Source of the DNA: CAZISM01 sp964541895
GTDB lineage: Bacteria; Zhuqueibacterota; Zhuqueibacteria; Residuimicrobiales; Residuimicrobiaceae
Direction: 5' to 3'
Assembly (NCBI GenBank): GCA_964541895.1
Contig: CAZISM010000007.1
Coordinates: 23,053-87,052 of the forward strand
DNA: 64,000 nucleotides
Position 1 is the stretch's first letter. Each line of letters begins with the position of its first letter. The position numbers and the translations under genes were made by a program. The notes under the pieces were generated by a model, which worked only from the letters and a program-made list of their open reading frames with translations, made no database searches and was not told the origin of the DNA. Shown here piece after piece: positions 28,083-38,600 of this stretch.

Positions 28083-28625
28083 ATGTTCTGGTTCCTGATT
28101 ATCATTGCCCTGGCGGCACTGGCCGTGATCGGATTGTACAACGGGCTTGTTAAAAGGCGGACCACGGTGAAAGAGGCCTGGAGCGGCATCCAGGTGCAGT
28201 TGAAGCGGCGTTATGACCTCATTCCCAATCTCATCGAGACCGTCAAAGGATATCGTCAACATGAGCGTGATGTTCTGGAACAGGTGACGCTGGCGCGAAC
28301 CAGATGTCTGGATGCACAGGGTGTGAAAGCCCAGGCCAATGCCGAACAGGCGCTGGGTCTGGCGTTGAAAAACCTTTTTGCCGTGGCGGAAAACTATCCG
28401 GATCTCAAGGCCAACGTCAACTTTTTGGAGCTGCAGAAGCAGCTGGCTGATGTAGAGGAACAGCTGCAATTGGCGCGCCGGTATTACAACGGGACGGTGC
28501 GCGACTATAATATCGCCGTACAAACGTTTCCCGGCTTGCTGGTGGCCGGATTCTTTTCTTTTGCCAGCGCCGAATTCTTTGAGGGCGCTCCGGAAGAGGC
28601 GCAGACTCCGCGCGTGCAGTTCTAA
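28083..28625 (+). CDS. lemA: LemA family membrane protein
   Basis: A 180-residue protein with one N-terminal membrane helix (WFLIIIALAALAVIGLYN) followed by the LemA signature (LVKRRTTVKEAWSGIQVQLKRRYDLIPNLIETVKGY) and a helical coiled domain ending with YYNGTVRDYNIAVQTFPG. LemA proteins are single-pass membrane proteins of unclear role, frequently next to TPM/DUF2207 genes, as here. ATG 28083 is preceded by GAGGAGG; an in-frame ATG at 27966 would add 39 unconserved residues and is rejected. Confidence 0.92.
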   Translation: MFWFLIIIALAALAVIGLYNGLVKRRTTVKEAWSGIQVQLKRRYDLIPNLIETVKGYRQHERDVLEQVTLARTRCLDAQGVKAQANAEQALGLALKNLFAVAENYPDLKANVNFLELQKQLADVEEQLQLARRYYNGTVRDYNIAVQTFPGLLVAGFFSFASAEFFEGAPEEAQTPRVQF

Positions 28626-28663
28626 CTCCGTCGGATCGAACAGAGCCACATCGCCAGGATACC

Positions 28664-30580
28664 ATGAAAAAGAAGACGTTGTTCCGGACAACAGGTTTTA
28701 TTCTGTTCCTTCTGTCCACCCTTGCTGGTGCAGCAGGAGCGTCAGAACGCATACTGTACTATCACAGCGATATTTTAGTGTTCAGCAGCGGCAGGATGCA
28801 GGTGTCGGAAACCATTCGCGTCGTCGCTAATCGTGAACAGATCAATCACGGCATCTTTCGCACCTTTCCGACCCGATACCGTGATCGCCAGGGCCATCGC
28901 TACTTTGTGCCCATCTCGGTCAAGCAGGCGCTCCGCGACGGCCGTACCGAAGAGTTTCATCTGCAGGATGTGAACAACGGCGTTAAAATTTATCTGGGCT
29001 CCGAGGAGGTCTATCTCGATCCCGGCATCTATACCTATACCTTGACCTACGAGACCGACCGGCAGCTTGGTTTTTTCAGAGACTTTGACGAGCTTTACTG
29101 GAACGTGACCGGCAACGACTGGGAATTTGCCATGGATACGGTCCGTGCCACGGTGACCCTGCCTGCAGAGGCAGCCAGTCGTCTGCTGGGCTGGGACGGA
29201 TATACGGGCCCGTCCGGAAGCAGCGGCAAGGATCTCTCTTTTCAGCGCTTGCCGGATGGGCGGTTTTATTTTCAAGCCAGCCGGCCGTTGGGCAGCAACG
29301 AAGGCATGACCATCGTGCTCAACTGGCCGAAGGGCGCGATCGCGCGGCCCGACAGCAGGACCAAAGCAATGTATCTCATCAGGGACAACGCCGGCCTGGC
29401 CGTCGGCGTGATGGGATTCCTGATCATCCTGCTGTACTATTACTGGCAGTGGGCCAAAGTCGGCCGCGACCCGGAAAAAGGGACCATCATTCCGCAATTC
29501 AGGCCTCCGGACGACCTGGCGCCGGCGGCTGTACGATATTTGCAGCAGATGTCTTTTGATGACAAGTGCTTCAGCGCTTTTCTCATCTCCATGGCCGTGC
29601 GCGGTGCCATCACGATACACGATGACAATGATGGGTATTCCCTGGAGAAGAACAAAAACGCGACGGATATCTCTCTGGATGAAGGCGCCGTGCTCAGCGC
29701 CCTGTTCAACAGCTCCAATAACCTGGCGCTGAAGAACACGAATCATGCTGTCATCCAGGCTGCCATCCAATTGCTGAAGAAACAGCTGGTCGGCACTTAT
29801 CATGGCCACTATTTTCGCGCCAATCGCCTCCACTTCTGGCCGGGCGTCGGCCTCTCCTTTATAGCCATCATCGCGGCTTCGCTGCTGTATTCGACCGGCG
29901 CTGTTTCTTTCCTGTTGCTCTGGCTTTCGTTGTGGAGCCTGGGCGTCGGCGTGCTGGTGTATCGTGCTTTTCTGGCCTGGAAAACAGTGTTCGACAGCAA
30001 GAGCATCAAATATGCCTCGATCGGCAGCGCTCTTTTTCTCTCCCTGTTTTCGCTGCCGTTTATCGCCGGAGAGCTGGCGGGTCTCTTTACCTTCGCCATG
30101 GCCACCAGCTATTGGATGATCGGGCTGTTCATAGCTCTTGTGTTCATCAATTACCTGTTTCATCATTTGCTGAAAGCCTATACAGCCCGCGGTCGAGAAG
30201 TTATGGATCGTATCGATGGTTTTGTCATGTATCTGTCTGCTGCAGAGCGGGAGCGCTGGAATGCGCTGTTTCCGGCGGACAAAACACCCGAGCTGTTTGA
30301 AAAATACCTGCCCTATGCGCTCGCCCTGGGCGTGGAACACGAATGGTCAGAGCAGTTTGCCGGCCTCCTCAATGACGCCGGTCAGGCGCAACGAACCATG
30401 ACCTGGTATGCCGGGTCCCATGGCTATAGCGGCGGATTCAGCGAGTTTACCTCATCGTTCAGTTCCTCTTTTTCGTCCTCGGTGTCATCTTCATCTGTAG
30501 CTCCGGGATCCAGCTCAGGTTCCGGCGGCGGCGGATCTTCCGGCGGCGGAGGAGGTGGAGGCGGCGGAGGCGGATGGTGA
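28664..30580 (+). CDS. DUF2207 membrane protein with Ser/Gly-rich tail
   Basis: A 638-residue membrane protein. A signal peptide (to about residue 25) precedes an extracytoplasmic beta domain (SERILYYHSDILVFSSGRMQVSETIRVVANREQINHGIFR-type start, about 26-230), then a membrane helix (GVMGFLIILLYYYWQWAKVG), a cytosolic stretch and a cluster of helices near 400-510. It ends in a low-complexity Ser then Gly tail with a final Gly-Trp, a known hallmark of DUF2207 proteins. The pairing with lemA 38 bases upstream is conserved in many bacteria. Role unknown; an envelope quality-control or signalling task is often assumed. Confidence 0.87.
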   Translation: MKKKTLFRTTGFILFLLSTLAGAAGASERILYYHSDILVFSSGRMQVSETIRVVANREQINHGIFRTFPTRYRDRQGHRYFVPISVKQALRDGRTEEFHLQDVNNGVKIYLGSEEVYLDPGIYTYTLTYETDRQLGFFRDFDELYWNVTGNDWEFAMDTVRATVTLPAEAASRLLGWDGYTGPSGSSGKDLSFQRLPDGRFYFQASRPLGSNEGMTIVLNWPKGAIARPDSRTKAMYLIRDNAGLAVGVMGFLIILLYYYWQWAKVGRDPEKGTIIPQFRPPDDLAPAAVRYLQQMSFDDKCFSAFLISMAVRGAITIHDDNDGYSLEKNKNATDISLDEGAVLSALFNSSNNLALKNTNHAVIQAAIQLLKKQLVGTYHGHYFRANRLHFWPGVGLSFIAIIAASLLYSTGAVSFLLLWLSLWSLGVGVLVYRAFLAWKTVFDSKSIKYASIGSALFLSLFSLPFIAGELAGLFTFAMATSYWMIGLFIALVFINYLFHHLLKAYTARGREVMDRIDGFVMYLSAAERERWNALFPADKTPELFEKYLPYALALGVEHEWSEQFAGLLNDAGQAQRTMTWYAGSHGYSGGFSEFTSSFSSSFSSSVSSSSVAPGSSSGSGGGGSSGGGGGGGGGGGW

Positions 30581-30640
30581 GAGGCGAGAGAGTGACCAGG
30601 ACAACGCGGATTTAGTGCTAATCAAAATGCTTCCATCGAC

Positions 30641-32776
30641 ATGATAGTATACCACCTTACCAGCAAGGACAGTCTCAAGCGTTATCTTTCCAGCGGATTG
30701 CTACGGTCCGACAAACGGTTTTATGTGTTCGACCGTTGGGATCTGATCGAGATCATCCTGGAGGCGCTTATCCTGGAATCCTTACAGCCGGATTCCGCCT
30801 ATGAGGATTCACGCATCCTGGTGCTGGACGTCGACCAGGATATCCTGCTGGCCAGTCCGATTCCCGCTGCGCAACTGCCGGTCACCATTACCGAAGCCGG
30901 GCACACTCTTTTGCAGGCCCATTCTTATTATCTGGAAACCGATCTGCTGCCCAATCGTATTATCGCGATAAAGGATGCGCTGGGTAACAAGTCGGAACCG
31001 GTCCAGGAGGGCACGGTAAAGCGCTACAGCCCTGTGCTGCGTTTTCTCAGCTATGCCAAACCGTACTGGCGTTATTACCTGGTCGCTACGCTGGCCGGGA
31101 TCGGCAAATTTCTCAGCCCGTTGATGTTTCCCTACCTGCTGCGTCTGGTGCTGGACGAAGTCGTGCCCAACACGATGATCGGCGTTGCCGAGCAGAGCCG
31201 GGAAATCACCCGGCTGGTTTTGATACTGCTGGGCGTAAACATCTTTTGGCTCGTTGCCTGCTACTTTCGCGGCTGGTATACGGCCAAGGCCGGCCACAGC
31301 ATGATCAGGGATTTGCGCGTCGCTCTGTTCAATCACGTGCAGCGCCTTTCGCATCAGTTTTTTGCCCGCCGCCAGAGCGGCTCCATCGTTTCCCGGGTGG
31401 TGAATGATATTGCCCAGGCGCAGAATTTCGTCGGCTCGGCGCTCACCAATGTGTGGATGGACGGTATTCTGCTGCTGGCGCTGTTGTTCGTGCTGTTGAA
31501 TCTGCATCCGCAATTGACGCTGGTGTCGATTGCGCTGCTGCCGATCTATCTGTTCTCCATCAAAAAGCTCGGCGGCAAAATACGCATGGCCAGCCGGGAG
31601 GTGCAGCAGCGGGTGGAGGTCATCTCCGGCGGCCTGCAGGAAAAGATCGCGGGAGTGACCATCATAAAAGGCTTTACCCGCGAGTCGGAAGAGTCCTATG
31701 CCTTTAATTCGCAGGCCACCAAATTGTATCATCGCGTGCTGCGTTCCATACAGTACTCTACGTTTAATGAGATGCTGGTGGGATTTGTCGTATTGACCGC
31801 GCCCGGTCTGGTGCTCTGGTTTGGCGGCCACCAGATTCTGCAAAAACAACTCACCATCGGCGAACTGACCCAGTTTTTGCTTTATTTGGCCATGTTTTAC
31901 GGGCCGTTGCAACGTCTGTCGGATCTTAATGTGCTCTTGTCCAATTCCCTGGCAGCGATCGAGCGAATTTTCGAGTACTTTGACATGCAACCGCAGGTCC
32001 AGGAATCGCCGAACGCCGTAGCTCCCCAACGGCTGCAGGGTGCCATAGAGTTCCATCAGGTATCGTTCAGCTACGATGCCGACCGGCCGGCTTTGACCGG
32101 CATCGATTTGAACATCGCCGCCGGAGAGACCGTCGCCTTTGTTGGCGCCAGCGGTTCCGGCAAATCAACCATGGCCAACCTGATTCCCCGATTTTACGAT
32201 CCCACCTCAGGATGGATCTCGCTGGATGGTACAGACCTGCGCCGGCTTAAATTGGCCGGCCTGCGCGAGCAGATCGGCATCGTGAATCAGGAGACCATTC
32301 TTTTTTCCGGAACCGTGCAGGAAAATCTGCTCCTGGCCAAACCGACCGCCACGGCCGCTGAATTGCGCGAAGCGCTGATCGCGGCCAACGCCTGGGAGTT
32401 TGTCATGGAATTGCCGGAAGGCTTATGGACGGAAATCGGCGAACGCGGCGCCTCCCTTTCCGGCGGACAAAAACAGCGCCTGGCCATCGCCCGTGCTTTT
32501 CTCAAGAATCCACGCATCCTCATTCTCGATGAGGCGACCTCGGCGCTGGATTCCAGATCGGAACATCAGATTCAAGAGGCGCTTTCCCGGCTGTTGAAAG
32601 ACAGAACATCCATCGTCATAGCCCACCGCTTGAGTACGGTCGTCAACGCCCACTGCATTGTGGTGCTGGACAAAGGGGCTATCATCGAAACCGGCACCCA
32701 CGCCGACCTCTTGGCTCGCAACGGTCTCTACCGGCAACTCTATGATGAACAATTTTTTCATCTGCAAACCATATAG
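30641..32776 (+). CDS. ABC exporter with an unusual N-terminal ART-like domain
   Basis: A 711-residue protein. Residues about 130-430 are a six-helix exporter membrane domain (RFLSYAKPYWRYYLVATLAG onward). Residues about 465-705 are the ATPase: Walker A GASGSGKST, Q-loop NQETILF, signature LSGGQKQRLAIARAF, Walker B ILILDEATSALD and the H-loop AHRLST. All motifs are intact, so a homodimeric exporter is likely. The first ~120 residues (VYHLTSKDSLKRYLSSGLL, ILVLDVD, SYYLETDLLPNRIIAI) are soluble and resemble the small ADP-ribosyltransferase/KptA-like fold seen as Tyr-His-x-Thr, a Gly-Leu turn and a late Ile-Pro segment. No in-frame alternative start separates the parts. The ATG has no clear ribosome binding site. 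Confidence 0.85.
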   Translation: MIVYHLTSKDSLKRYLSSGLLRSDKRFYVFDRWDLIEIILEALILESLQPDSAYEDSRILVLDVDQDILLASPIPAAQLPVTITEAGHTLLQAHSYYLETDLLPNRIIAIKDALGNKSEPVQEGTVKRYSPVLRFLSYAKPYWRYYLVATLAGIGKFLSPLMFPYLLRLVLDEVVPNTMIGVAEQSREITRLVLILLGVNIFWLVACYFRGWYTAKAGHSMIRDLRVALFNHVQRLSHQFFARRQSGSIVSRVVNDIAQAQNFVGSALTNVWMDGILLLALLFVLLNLHPQLTLVSIALLPIYLFSIKKLGGKIRMASREVQQRVEVISGGLQEKIAGVTIIKGFTRESEESYAFNSQATKLYHRVLRSIQYSTFNEMLVGFVVLTAPGLVLWFGGHQILQKQLTIGELTQFLLYLAMFYGPLQRLSDLNVLLSNSLAAIERIFEYFDMQPQVQESPNAVAPQRLQGAIEFHQVSFSYDADRPALTGIDLNIAAGETVAFVGASGSGKSTMANLIPRFYDPTSGWISLDGTDLRRLKLAGLREQIGIVNQETILFSGTVQENLLLAKPTATAAELREALIAANAWEFVMELPEGLWTEIGERGASLSGGQKQRLAIARAFLKNPRILILDEATSALDSRSEHQIQEALSRLLKDRTSIVIAHRLSTVVNAHCIVVLDKGAIIETGTHADLLARNGLYRQLYDEQFFHLQTI

Positions 32777-32784
32777 GAGTGACT

Positions 32785-34218
32785 TTGTTCGAATCCAAGC
32801 ACATGACACCCGATGAATTCAGAACCTGCGGCCATGCTCTGGTCGATTGGATCGCCCGTTATTACGAAACCGTGCAGGATAGACCGGTGTTATCGCAAGT
32901 GACGCCCGGTCAGATTCGAGCGCAGCTTCCTGACCATGCACCGATGCAGGGCGAACCTTTCGAGCAGATGCTGAAAGATGTTGATACTATCATTATGCCC
33001 GGCATCACCCATTGGCAATCGCCCAACTTTTTTGCTTTTTTTCCAGCCAACACCTCGTTTCCTTCCATACTGGGTGAATTGCTCTCTGCCGGGCTGGGCG
33101 TGCAGGGTATGCTGTGGGCCACCAGTCCGGCCTGCACCGAATTGGAAACACAGGTTATGGATTGGATCGTTGAAATGATGGACTTGCCTCAGGCCTTTCG
33201 ATCTACATCCACCGGCGGTGGTGTCATCCAGGACTCAGCCTCCAGCGCAGTGCTCTGCGCCATCCTGGCAGCTCGAGAGCGCAAAAGCAAACTGGTCACA
33301 AACGAAGCGGGCTGCAACGGCGCCCTGGTGGCGTACGCGTCCACCCAGGCCCACTCGTCCATCGAAAAAGCCATTAAAATAGCCGGTATCGGCCGGAAAA
33401 ATCTCTGCCTGGTGGACGTCGATGAAACCTTTGCCTTGCGGCCGGAGCTGCTAAAAGAAAAAATCGGGCAGGATCGGCGCGCCGGCAAAATTCCCTTTTT
33501 CGTCGCTGCCACCATCGGCACCACCTCTTCCAACGCCATGGATCCATTACCGGCCATCGGCCGCATAGCCAGAGACGAAGGGCTGTGGTTCCATGTGGAC
33601 GGCGCCATGGCCGGCTCGGCTGCCGTCTGTCCGGAATTTCGTCGCTTTCAGGCCGGCCTGGAATATGCCGACAGCTATGCCTTTAATCCGCACAAGTGGC
33701 TGTTCACCAACTTTGACTGTTCCTGCTTTTTTGTCGCCAACCGGGCCGACCTGATCAACAGCCTCAGCATACTGCCTGAATACCTGCGGAACAAAGCCAC
33801 CGAGTCCGGCGCTGTGTTTGATTATCGCGACTGGCAGATATCCCTTGGCCGCCGTTTTCGTTCTTTAAAACTGTGGTTTGTCATCCGGCATTATGGTGTG
33901 CAGGGACTGCAGGAGCACGTCCGCCGCCATGTGCAGCTGGCGCAGGACCTCGCCAGACAGATCCAGGTGGATGCACGCTTTGAACTGGTATTGGAGCCGC
34001 CGTTGAATCTGCTCTGCTTTCGGCTGAAAGGAGGGGACGACCTCAACCAAAAGCTCATGGACCGTCTCAACCAGAGCGGCAAGCTCTATCTCACCCACAC
34101 CAGGCTGGCTGATCGAATGGTGTTGCGGATGTGCATCGCCTCGAGCCAGACCGATGAGGTTCATGTAGACCAGGCCTGGCAGCTGATAACGGCCACAGCC
34201 GCACAATTGGCAAGTTAG
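32785..34218 (+). CDS. Group II PLP-dependent decarboxylase (aromatic-L-amino-acid type)
   Basis: A 477-residue enzyme of the aromatic amino acid / glutamate decarboxylase superfamily. It has the opening GHALVDWIARYYE, the block HWQSPNFFAFFPANTSFPS and the PLP lysine K304 in NPHKWLFTNFDCS, the usual pattern for tyrosine/DOPA/tryptophan decarboxylases. It would convert an aromatic amino acid to its amine plus CO2 in the cytosol; the exact substrate is not set by sequence alone. The start chosen is TTG 32785, because AGGAG (32775-32779) lies 5 bases upstream; GTG 32779 overlaps that site and ATG 32803 is a second possibility. It is 8 bases behind the ABC exporter stop, so the two may be cotranscribed. 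Confidence 0.88.
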   Translation: MFESKHMTPDEFRTCGHALVDWIARYYETVQDRPVLSQVTPGQIRAQLPDHAPMQGEPFEQMLKDVDTIIMPGITHWQSPNFFAFFPANTSFPSILGELLSAGLGVQGMLWATSPACTELETQVMDWIVEMMDLPQAFRSTSTGGGVIQDSASSAVLCAILAARERKSKLVTNEAGCNGALVAYASTQAHSSIEKAIKIAGIGRKNLCLVDVDETFALRPELLKEKIGQDRRAGKIPFFVAATIGTTSSNAMDPLPAIGRIARDEGLWFHVDGAMAGSAAVCPEFRRFQAGLEYADSYAFNPHKWLFTNFDCSCFFVANRADLINSLSILPEYLRNKATESGAVFDYRDWQISLGRRFRSLKLWFVIRHYGVQGLQEHVRRHVQLAQDLARQIQVDARFELVLEPPLNLLCFRLKGGDDLNQKLMDRLNQSGKLYLTHTRLADRMVLRMCIASSQTDEVHVDQAWQLITATAAQLAS

Positions 34219-34243
34219 AGTTTTATTATTATTGGAGTTGAAT

Positions 34244-35545
34244 ATGAAAGAATCCGGCAAAGGACCGAAATCGTCGAAAAATGATACCATCACCATGGCC
34301 GTGATCGGCATCAACGGCCAGGGCAAAAGCCATTTGCAGTGCTTTAGCGCTATAAAGGGTGTGCAGATAAAAACCATATGCGAAGTCGATGAGCGCATCT
34401 GGCCGGCTGCCGGGGCTTTTGCGGAGAAATGCGGATCACCTAATGTGAAACTTGAAGCAGATGTCCGCCGCGTTCTCGATGATCCGGACATTGACGCCAT
34501 CTCGGTGGCCACTCCCAACCACTGGCATAGCCTGATGGCTATCTGGGCATGCCAGGCCGGCAAGGACGTCTATGTGGAAAAGCCGGTTTCTCATAATATC
34601 TTTGAAGGCCGGCAGGCTGTCAAAGCGGCACGCCGTTACGGCCGCATTGTGGTGGCCGGCATGCAACAGCGGAGCTTTCCACATGTGCAGGAAGCCATGC
34701 GCCTGCTGCGGCAGGGGGTGATCGGAGAGGTCCATCGCGCCAGAGCGCTCTGTTTCAAGCCAAGGGGCGATATCGGCAGAAAAGCGCAACAGCAAGTGCC
34801 TGCCGGGCTGCATTACAACTTGTGGCTTGGCCCGGCGACCTACAGACCGTTTACAGAAAACTATGTCCACTATAACTGGCACTGGTTTTGGGATTTTGGC
34901 AATGGCGATATCGGCAATCAGGGCGTTCATGAAATGGACACAGCCCGTTGGGGGCTTGGCAAAACCTCGCTGCCGCGCAAGGTCTATTCAAGCGGCGGCC
35001 TGTTCAGCTATGATTGTGACCAGGAAACCCCCAACTGCCAGATCGCCACGTTTCAGTGGGAAGACGGCAAAGTACTGAATTTCGAAGTTCGTGGCCTGGA
35101 CACTAACGAAGAACAGGGCATGTCCATCGGCAATCTGTTTTATGGCTCTCTGGGGTGGATGAAGGTCGATATAGACGGCTTTCAAACCTTTCTCGGCCGA
35201 CACAACGAGCCCGGGCCGGCCATGAACGCTGTGGTGGATCAAAAGCGGACGGCCATCGGCGGGCCCAAGGGTTTCATCGAAGGCAACGCCCATGAGACTT
35301 CCCGCTTTATGCATCGCGAGAATTTCATTCAGGCTATACGCCGCCGCACAGCCGATTCTGTTTTTGCCGATATCGAGGAAGGACACCTTTCATCGGCGTT
35401 GTGCCATCTGGCCAATATTTCCTATCGCCTCAAACGTCAGCTGCTGTTCGATCCTGGCCGGGAACGATTTGTCAACGATGACCAGGCTGACCATTATCTG
35501 ACCCGGTCTTACCGCTACCCCTTCACAGTACCTGACGAGCTTTAG
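34244..35545 (+). CDS. Cytosolic Gfo/Idh/MocA oxidoreductase
   Basis: A 433-residue Gfo/Idh/MocA protein without an export signal. The Rossmann start is TMAVIGINGQGKSHLQCF, followed by DPDIDAISVATPNHWH and the catalytic-region motif KDVYVEKPVSHN (EKP, with the conserved Lys). The C-terminal substrate domain has GNGDIGNQGVHEMDTARWGLG. The family interconverts hydroxyl and keto groups on sugars or inositols with NAD(P). The substrate is unknown. ATG 34244 follows GGAG by 6 bases. It is isolated between the decarboxylase and GH2 genes, with 64 bases to the next gene. Confidence 0.88.
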   Translation: MKESGKGPKSSKNDTITMAVIGINGQGKSHLQCFSAIKGVQIKTICEVDERIWPAAGAFAEKCGSPNVKLEADVRRVLDDPDIDAISVATPNHWHSLMAIWACQAGKDVYVEKPVSHNIFEGRQAVKAARRYGRIVVAGMQQRSFPHVQEAMRLLRQGVIGEVHRARALCFKPRGDIGRKAQQQVPAGLHYNLWLGPATYRPFTENYVHYNWHWFWDFGNGDIGNQGVHEMDTARWGLGKTSLPRKVYSSGGLFSYDCDQETPNCQIATFQWEDGKVLNFEVRGLDTNEEQGMSIGNLFYGSLGWMKVDIDGFQTFLGRHNEPGPAMNAVVDQKRTAIGGPKGFIEGNAHETSRFMHRENFIQAIRRRTADSVFADIEEGHLSSALCHLANISYRLKRQLLFDPGRERFVNDDQADHYLTRSYRYPFTVPDEL

Positions 35546-35609
35546 TGTGTCAACGCTATGGTAAGGCGGCTGTTTTTTTCATTCCTGGCATGTTGTTGAA
35601 AGGATTAGT

Positions 35610-38600
35610 ATGATTAAAAAATGTGGGGTGCTGCTGATTTGGGCCGGCATGGCTCTGACCCGTCCTGTTCAGGACATCAACAGCTATATCGAAAATCCGG
35701 CCATGGTGGCGGAGAACCAGGAGCCGGCTCATGTTCCGCTGATGCCTTTTCCTGATGCACAACAGGCGAAATCTCTGGATTGGAGCACATCGCCCTTTTA
35801 TCACTCTTTGGACGGTCAATGGGCGTTCAAATGGGTTCCGCGGCCGGAACAGGTGCCATGCGAATTTTATCAAGCCGATTATCCGGATCAGGGGTGGGAT
35901 CGCATTGCCGTTCCAGGCACCTGGCAGATGCAGGGCTATGATCATATCATTTATCGAAACATACCCATGGAGCTGACCCCCTATGACCCGCCGCGGGTGC
36001 CTGATGTTTTCAATCCCACCGGATGCTACCGCCGCACGTTTAAGGTGCCGGAGAGCTGGCAGGGAAGACAGATTCTGCTCCACTTTGACGGCGTGCAGGC
36101 GGCGTCCTTCGTATGGGTGAACGGCCGCTATGTCGGCTATGATGAAGACGGCATGACCGACAGTGAATACAACATCACCCCCTATGTCAAATCCGGCGAC
36201 AATACCCTGGCAGTGCAGGTGCTGCGATGGTGCGACGGCAGTTATCTTGAAGACCAGGACATGTGGCGCTTTTCCGGCATCTATCGTTCGGCCTATCTGT
36301 TCGCTGTTCCCAGCCTGCATATGCGTGATTATTTTATCAAAACCGATCTGGACGCAGAAAGGCGAAAAGCGACGCTGTCCATCGACGTCGAGACAGTCTC
36401 TTACAGCGGGGCCATGCCTGATCTCTATGCCATCCAGGCCGAGGTGATCGACCCGGATGGTAAACCGGTTGCGCAATGGAAAACGACGGTTCGTCCCAAA
36501 AGCGGGCCGGTCAGCAAACATACGCTCAAGCAGGCTATCGACGCCCCCAAACTCTGGTCGGATGAAAAGCCGTATCGCTACACCCTGATTGTAAGCCTGC
36601 TGTCGGCAAAAGATGAAATTCTGGAAGCGCTCAGCCAGAAATTCGGCATTCGTACCATCACCGTGGCTAACGGCCAGTTGCTGGTCAACGGGCGCGCAGT
36701 GGATTTCAAGGGTGTGAATCGCCATGAACATCACCCCGACCTGGGCCGAACCATGACCCTGGAGATGATGCACAAAGACGCCCGGCTGATGAAGCAGTTC
36801 AACATCAACGCGGTGCGGCATTCTCACTATCCCAATGATCCGCGCTGGTACGAAATCTGCGATGAATACGGCATCTATATCTGCGACGAAGTGAACGCCG
36901 AATGCCATTATGGCCAGGAGTATCTGGCCGATACACCGGGCTGGGAAGCCGCTTTCATGGATCGATTCGAGCACATGGTGCAACGGGCAAAAAATTCCTG
37001 CAGTGTCATTTTTTGGAGCACCGGCAACGAGTGCGGTCTGGGACAGGCCCATTATTTGATGGCCGACTATGCCCGTCGGGTGGATCCCACCCGTGTTCTC
37101 TATCATCAGTCCAACCGGCCGGATGGAGAAGCGCCGTTTGTAGATGTTCTCGGGCCGCGCTATCCTACTCCCGCTTCACTGCGTTTGATCGGCTCAGGCC
37201 CTGGAAAACCGGTGGTGATGGGCGAATACGCCCATGCCATGGAAAACAGTCTCGGCCATTTCGATGAATTCTGGCAGGTCATTCACGATTCACCCAGACT
37301 GCAGGGCGGTTTCGTTTGGGACTGGGTTGATCAGGGTTTGCGTCAGACGCGCGTCACTACGCCAAATCGCGGCCATGCCGCCACGGAGGCGGTGTACTTT
37401 GGCCGTCCGCAGACGGTGGCTGGCCAGAGCGGCCAGGCCATAGCGTTGAGCGGCATCGACGATTGGGTGGAGCTGTACGATGATCCGGCACTCGACATCA
37501 CCGGCAGCCAATTGACGGTGTGCGCTCGGTTGTATCCGCGCGGCTTTTACAGCTCCAATCCCATTGTCGCCAAAGGCGATCATCAGTTCGGCCTGCTGCA
37601 GAGCGACGAAAAGACACTGGAATTTTATATTCAGGATCAACAAAAGCGCATCGCCGTGACCGGGCCGGTGCCCGCCAACTGGGATTTCAACTGGCATACG
37701 GTAACAGGCGTCTATAACGGCTCCGCGCTTGTCTTGTATCTGGATGGCAAGCCGTTGGCCGAACAGCCGTACGCCGGCCAAATCACCTCCTGCCGTTTTC
37801 CCGTCAATATCGGACGGAATGCCGAGCTGCATCACGAACAGTTTCAAGGCTGGATTTCCAATGCCATTTTTGACCATGTGCGCCTGTACGACCGGGTTCT
37901 GACCGCAGAGGAGATAAAGGCACTGCCGGTTGCGCCTGATGCGCACACACGACTCTGGCTCGATTTCGATGAATCGGCCAGCCAGGGCGATTATTTTGGT
38001 TATGGCTCGAGCAATTTCCTGATCAACGGCGTTATCTTTGCCGACCGTACCCCGCAACCCGAATTGTGGCAGATGAAAAAAAGCCATGAGCCGATCTCTG
38101 TCCGTGCGGTGGATCTGCACCGGGGCGAACTGGAGATTACAAATCGATTCGCCTTTACCTCGCTGGAAGAAATCGATGCCGGCTGGCGTATTGAGGCGGA
38201 CGGAGAGATCCTTCAGCAGGGGACTCTGAGTCTCAGCGCAGGGCCGCAGAAAAGCCAGCCTGTTCGCGTGCCGTATGCATGGCCGCAGGCACAACCGTCT
38301 ACAGAGTACTGGCTGATGCTCACTTTTCGGATCAGGAAGGCGCAGCCGGGATTAGAAGCCGGTCATGAATGGACCTTTGCCCAATTCAAACTGCCCACGG
38401 CGGCGGTCGCGGCGCCGGCTGCGCCGGCTGCGAAATCATCGGCGAAAATCATCCGCGAAACACAGCGACTGGTCATCGCCTTTCCGGACCGCCAATACGT
38501 TTTTGATAAAAAAAGCGGCCGCCTGATCGATCTTTCGTTTCAAGGGCAGGATCTGCTCGACGCGGGGCCGCAACTCAACCTTTGGCGCGCCCCCATTTCC

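Noticed and set aside
28775..30340. 521-codon minus-strand open frame
   Set aside because: It lies opposite the DUF2207 gene in the mirror frame, with an unnatural charge and His content and no motif.
30520..30578. GGC/GGA-rich repeat that looks like a microsatellite
   Set aside because: It encodes the Gly-rich tail of the DUF2207 protein, a known family trait.
35556..37106. 516-codon minus-strand open frame
   Set aside because: Opposite strand of the GH2 gene, whose catalytic glutamates and domains are clear; the shadow has no motif.
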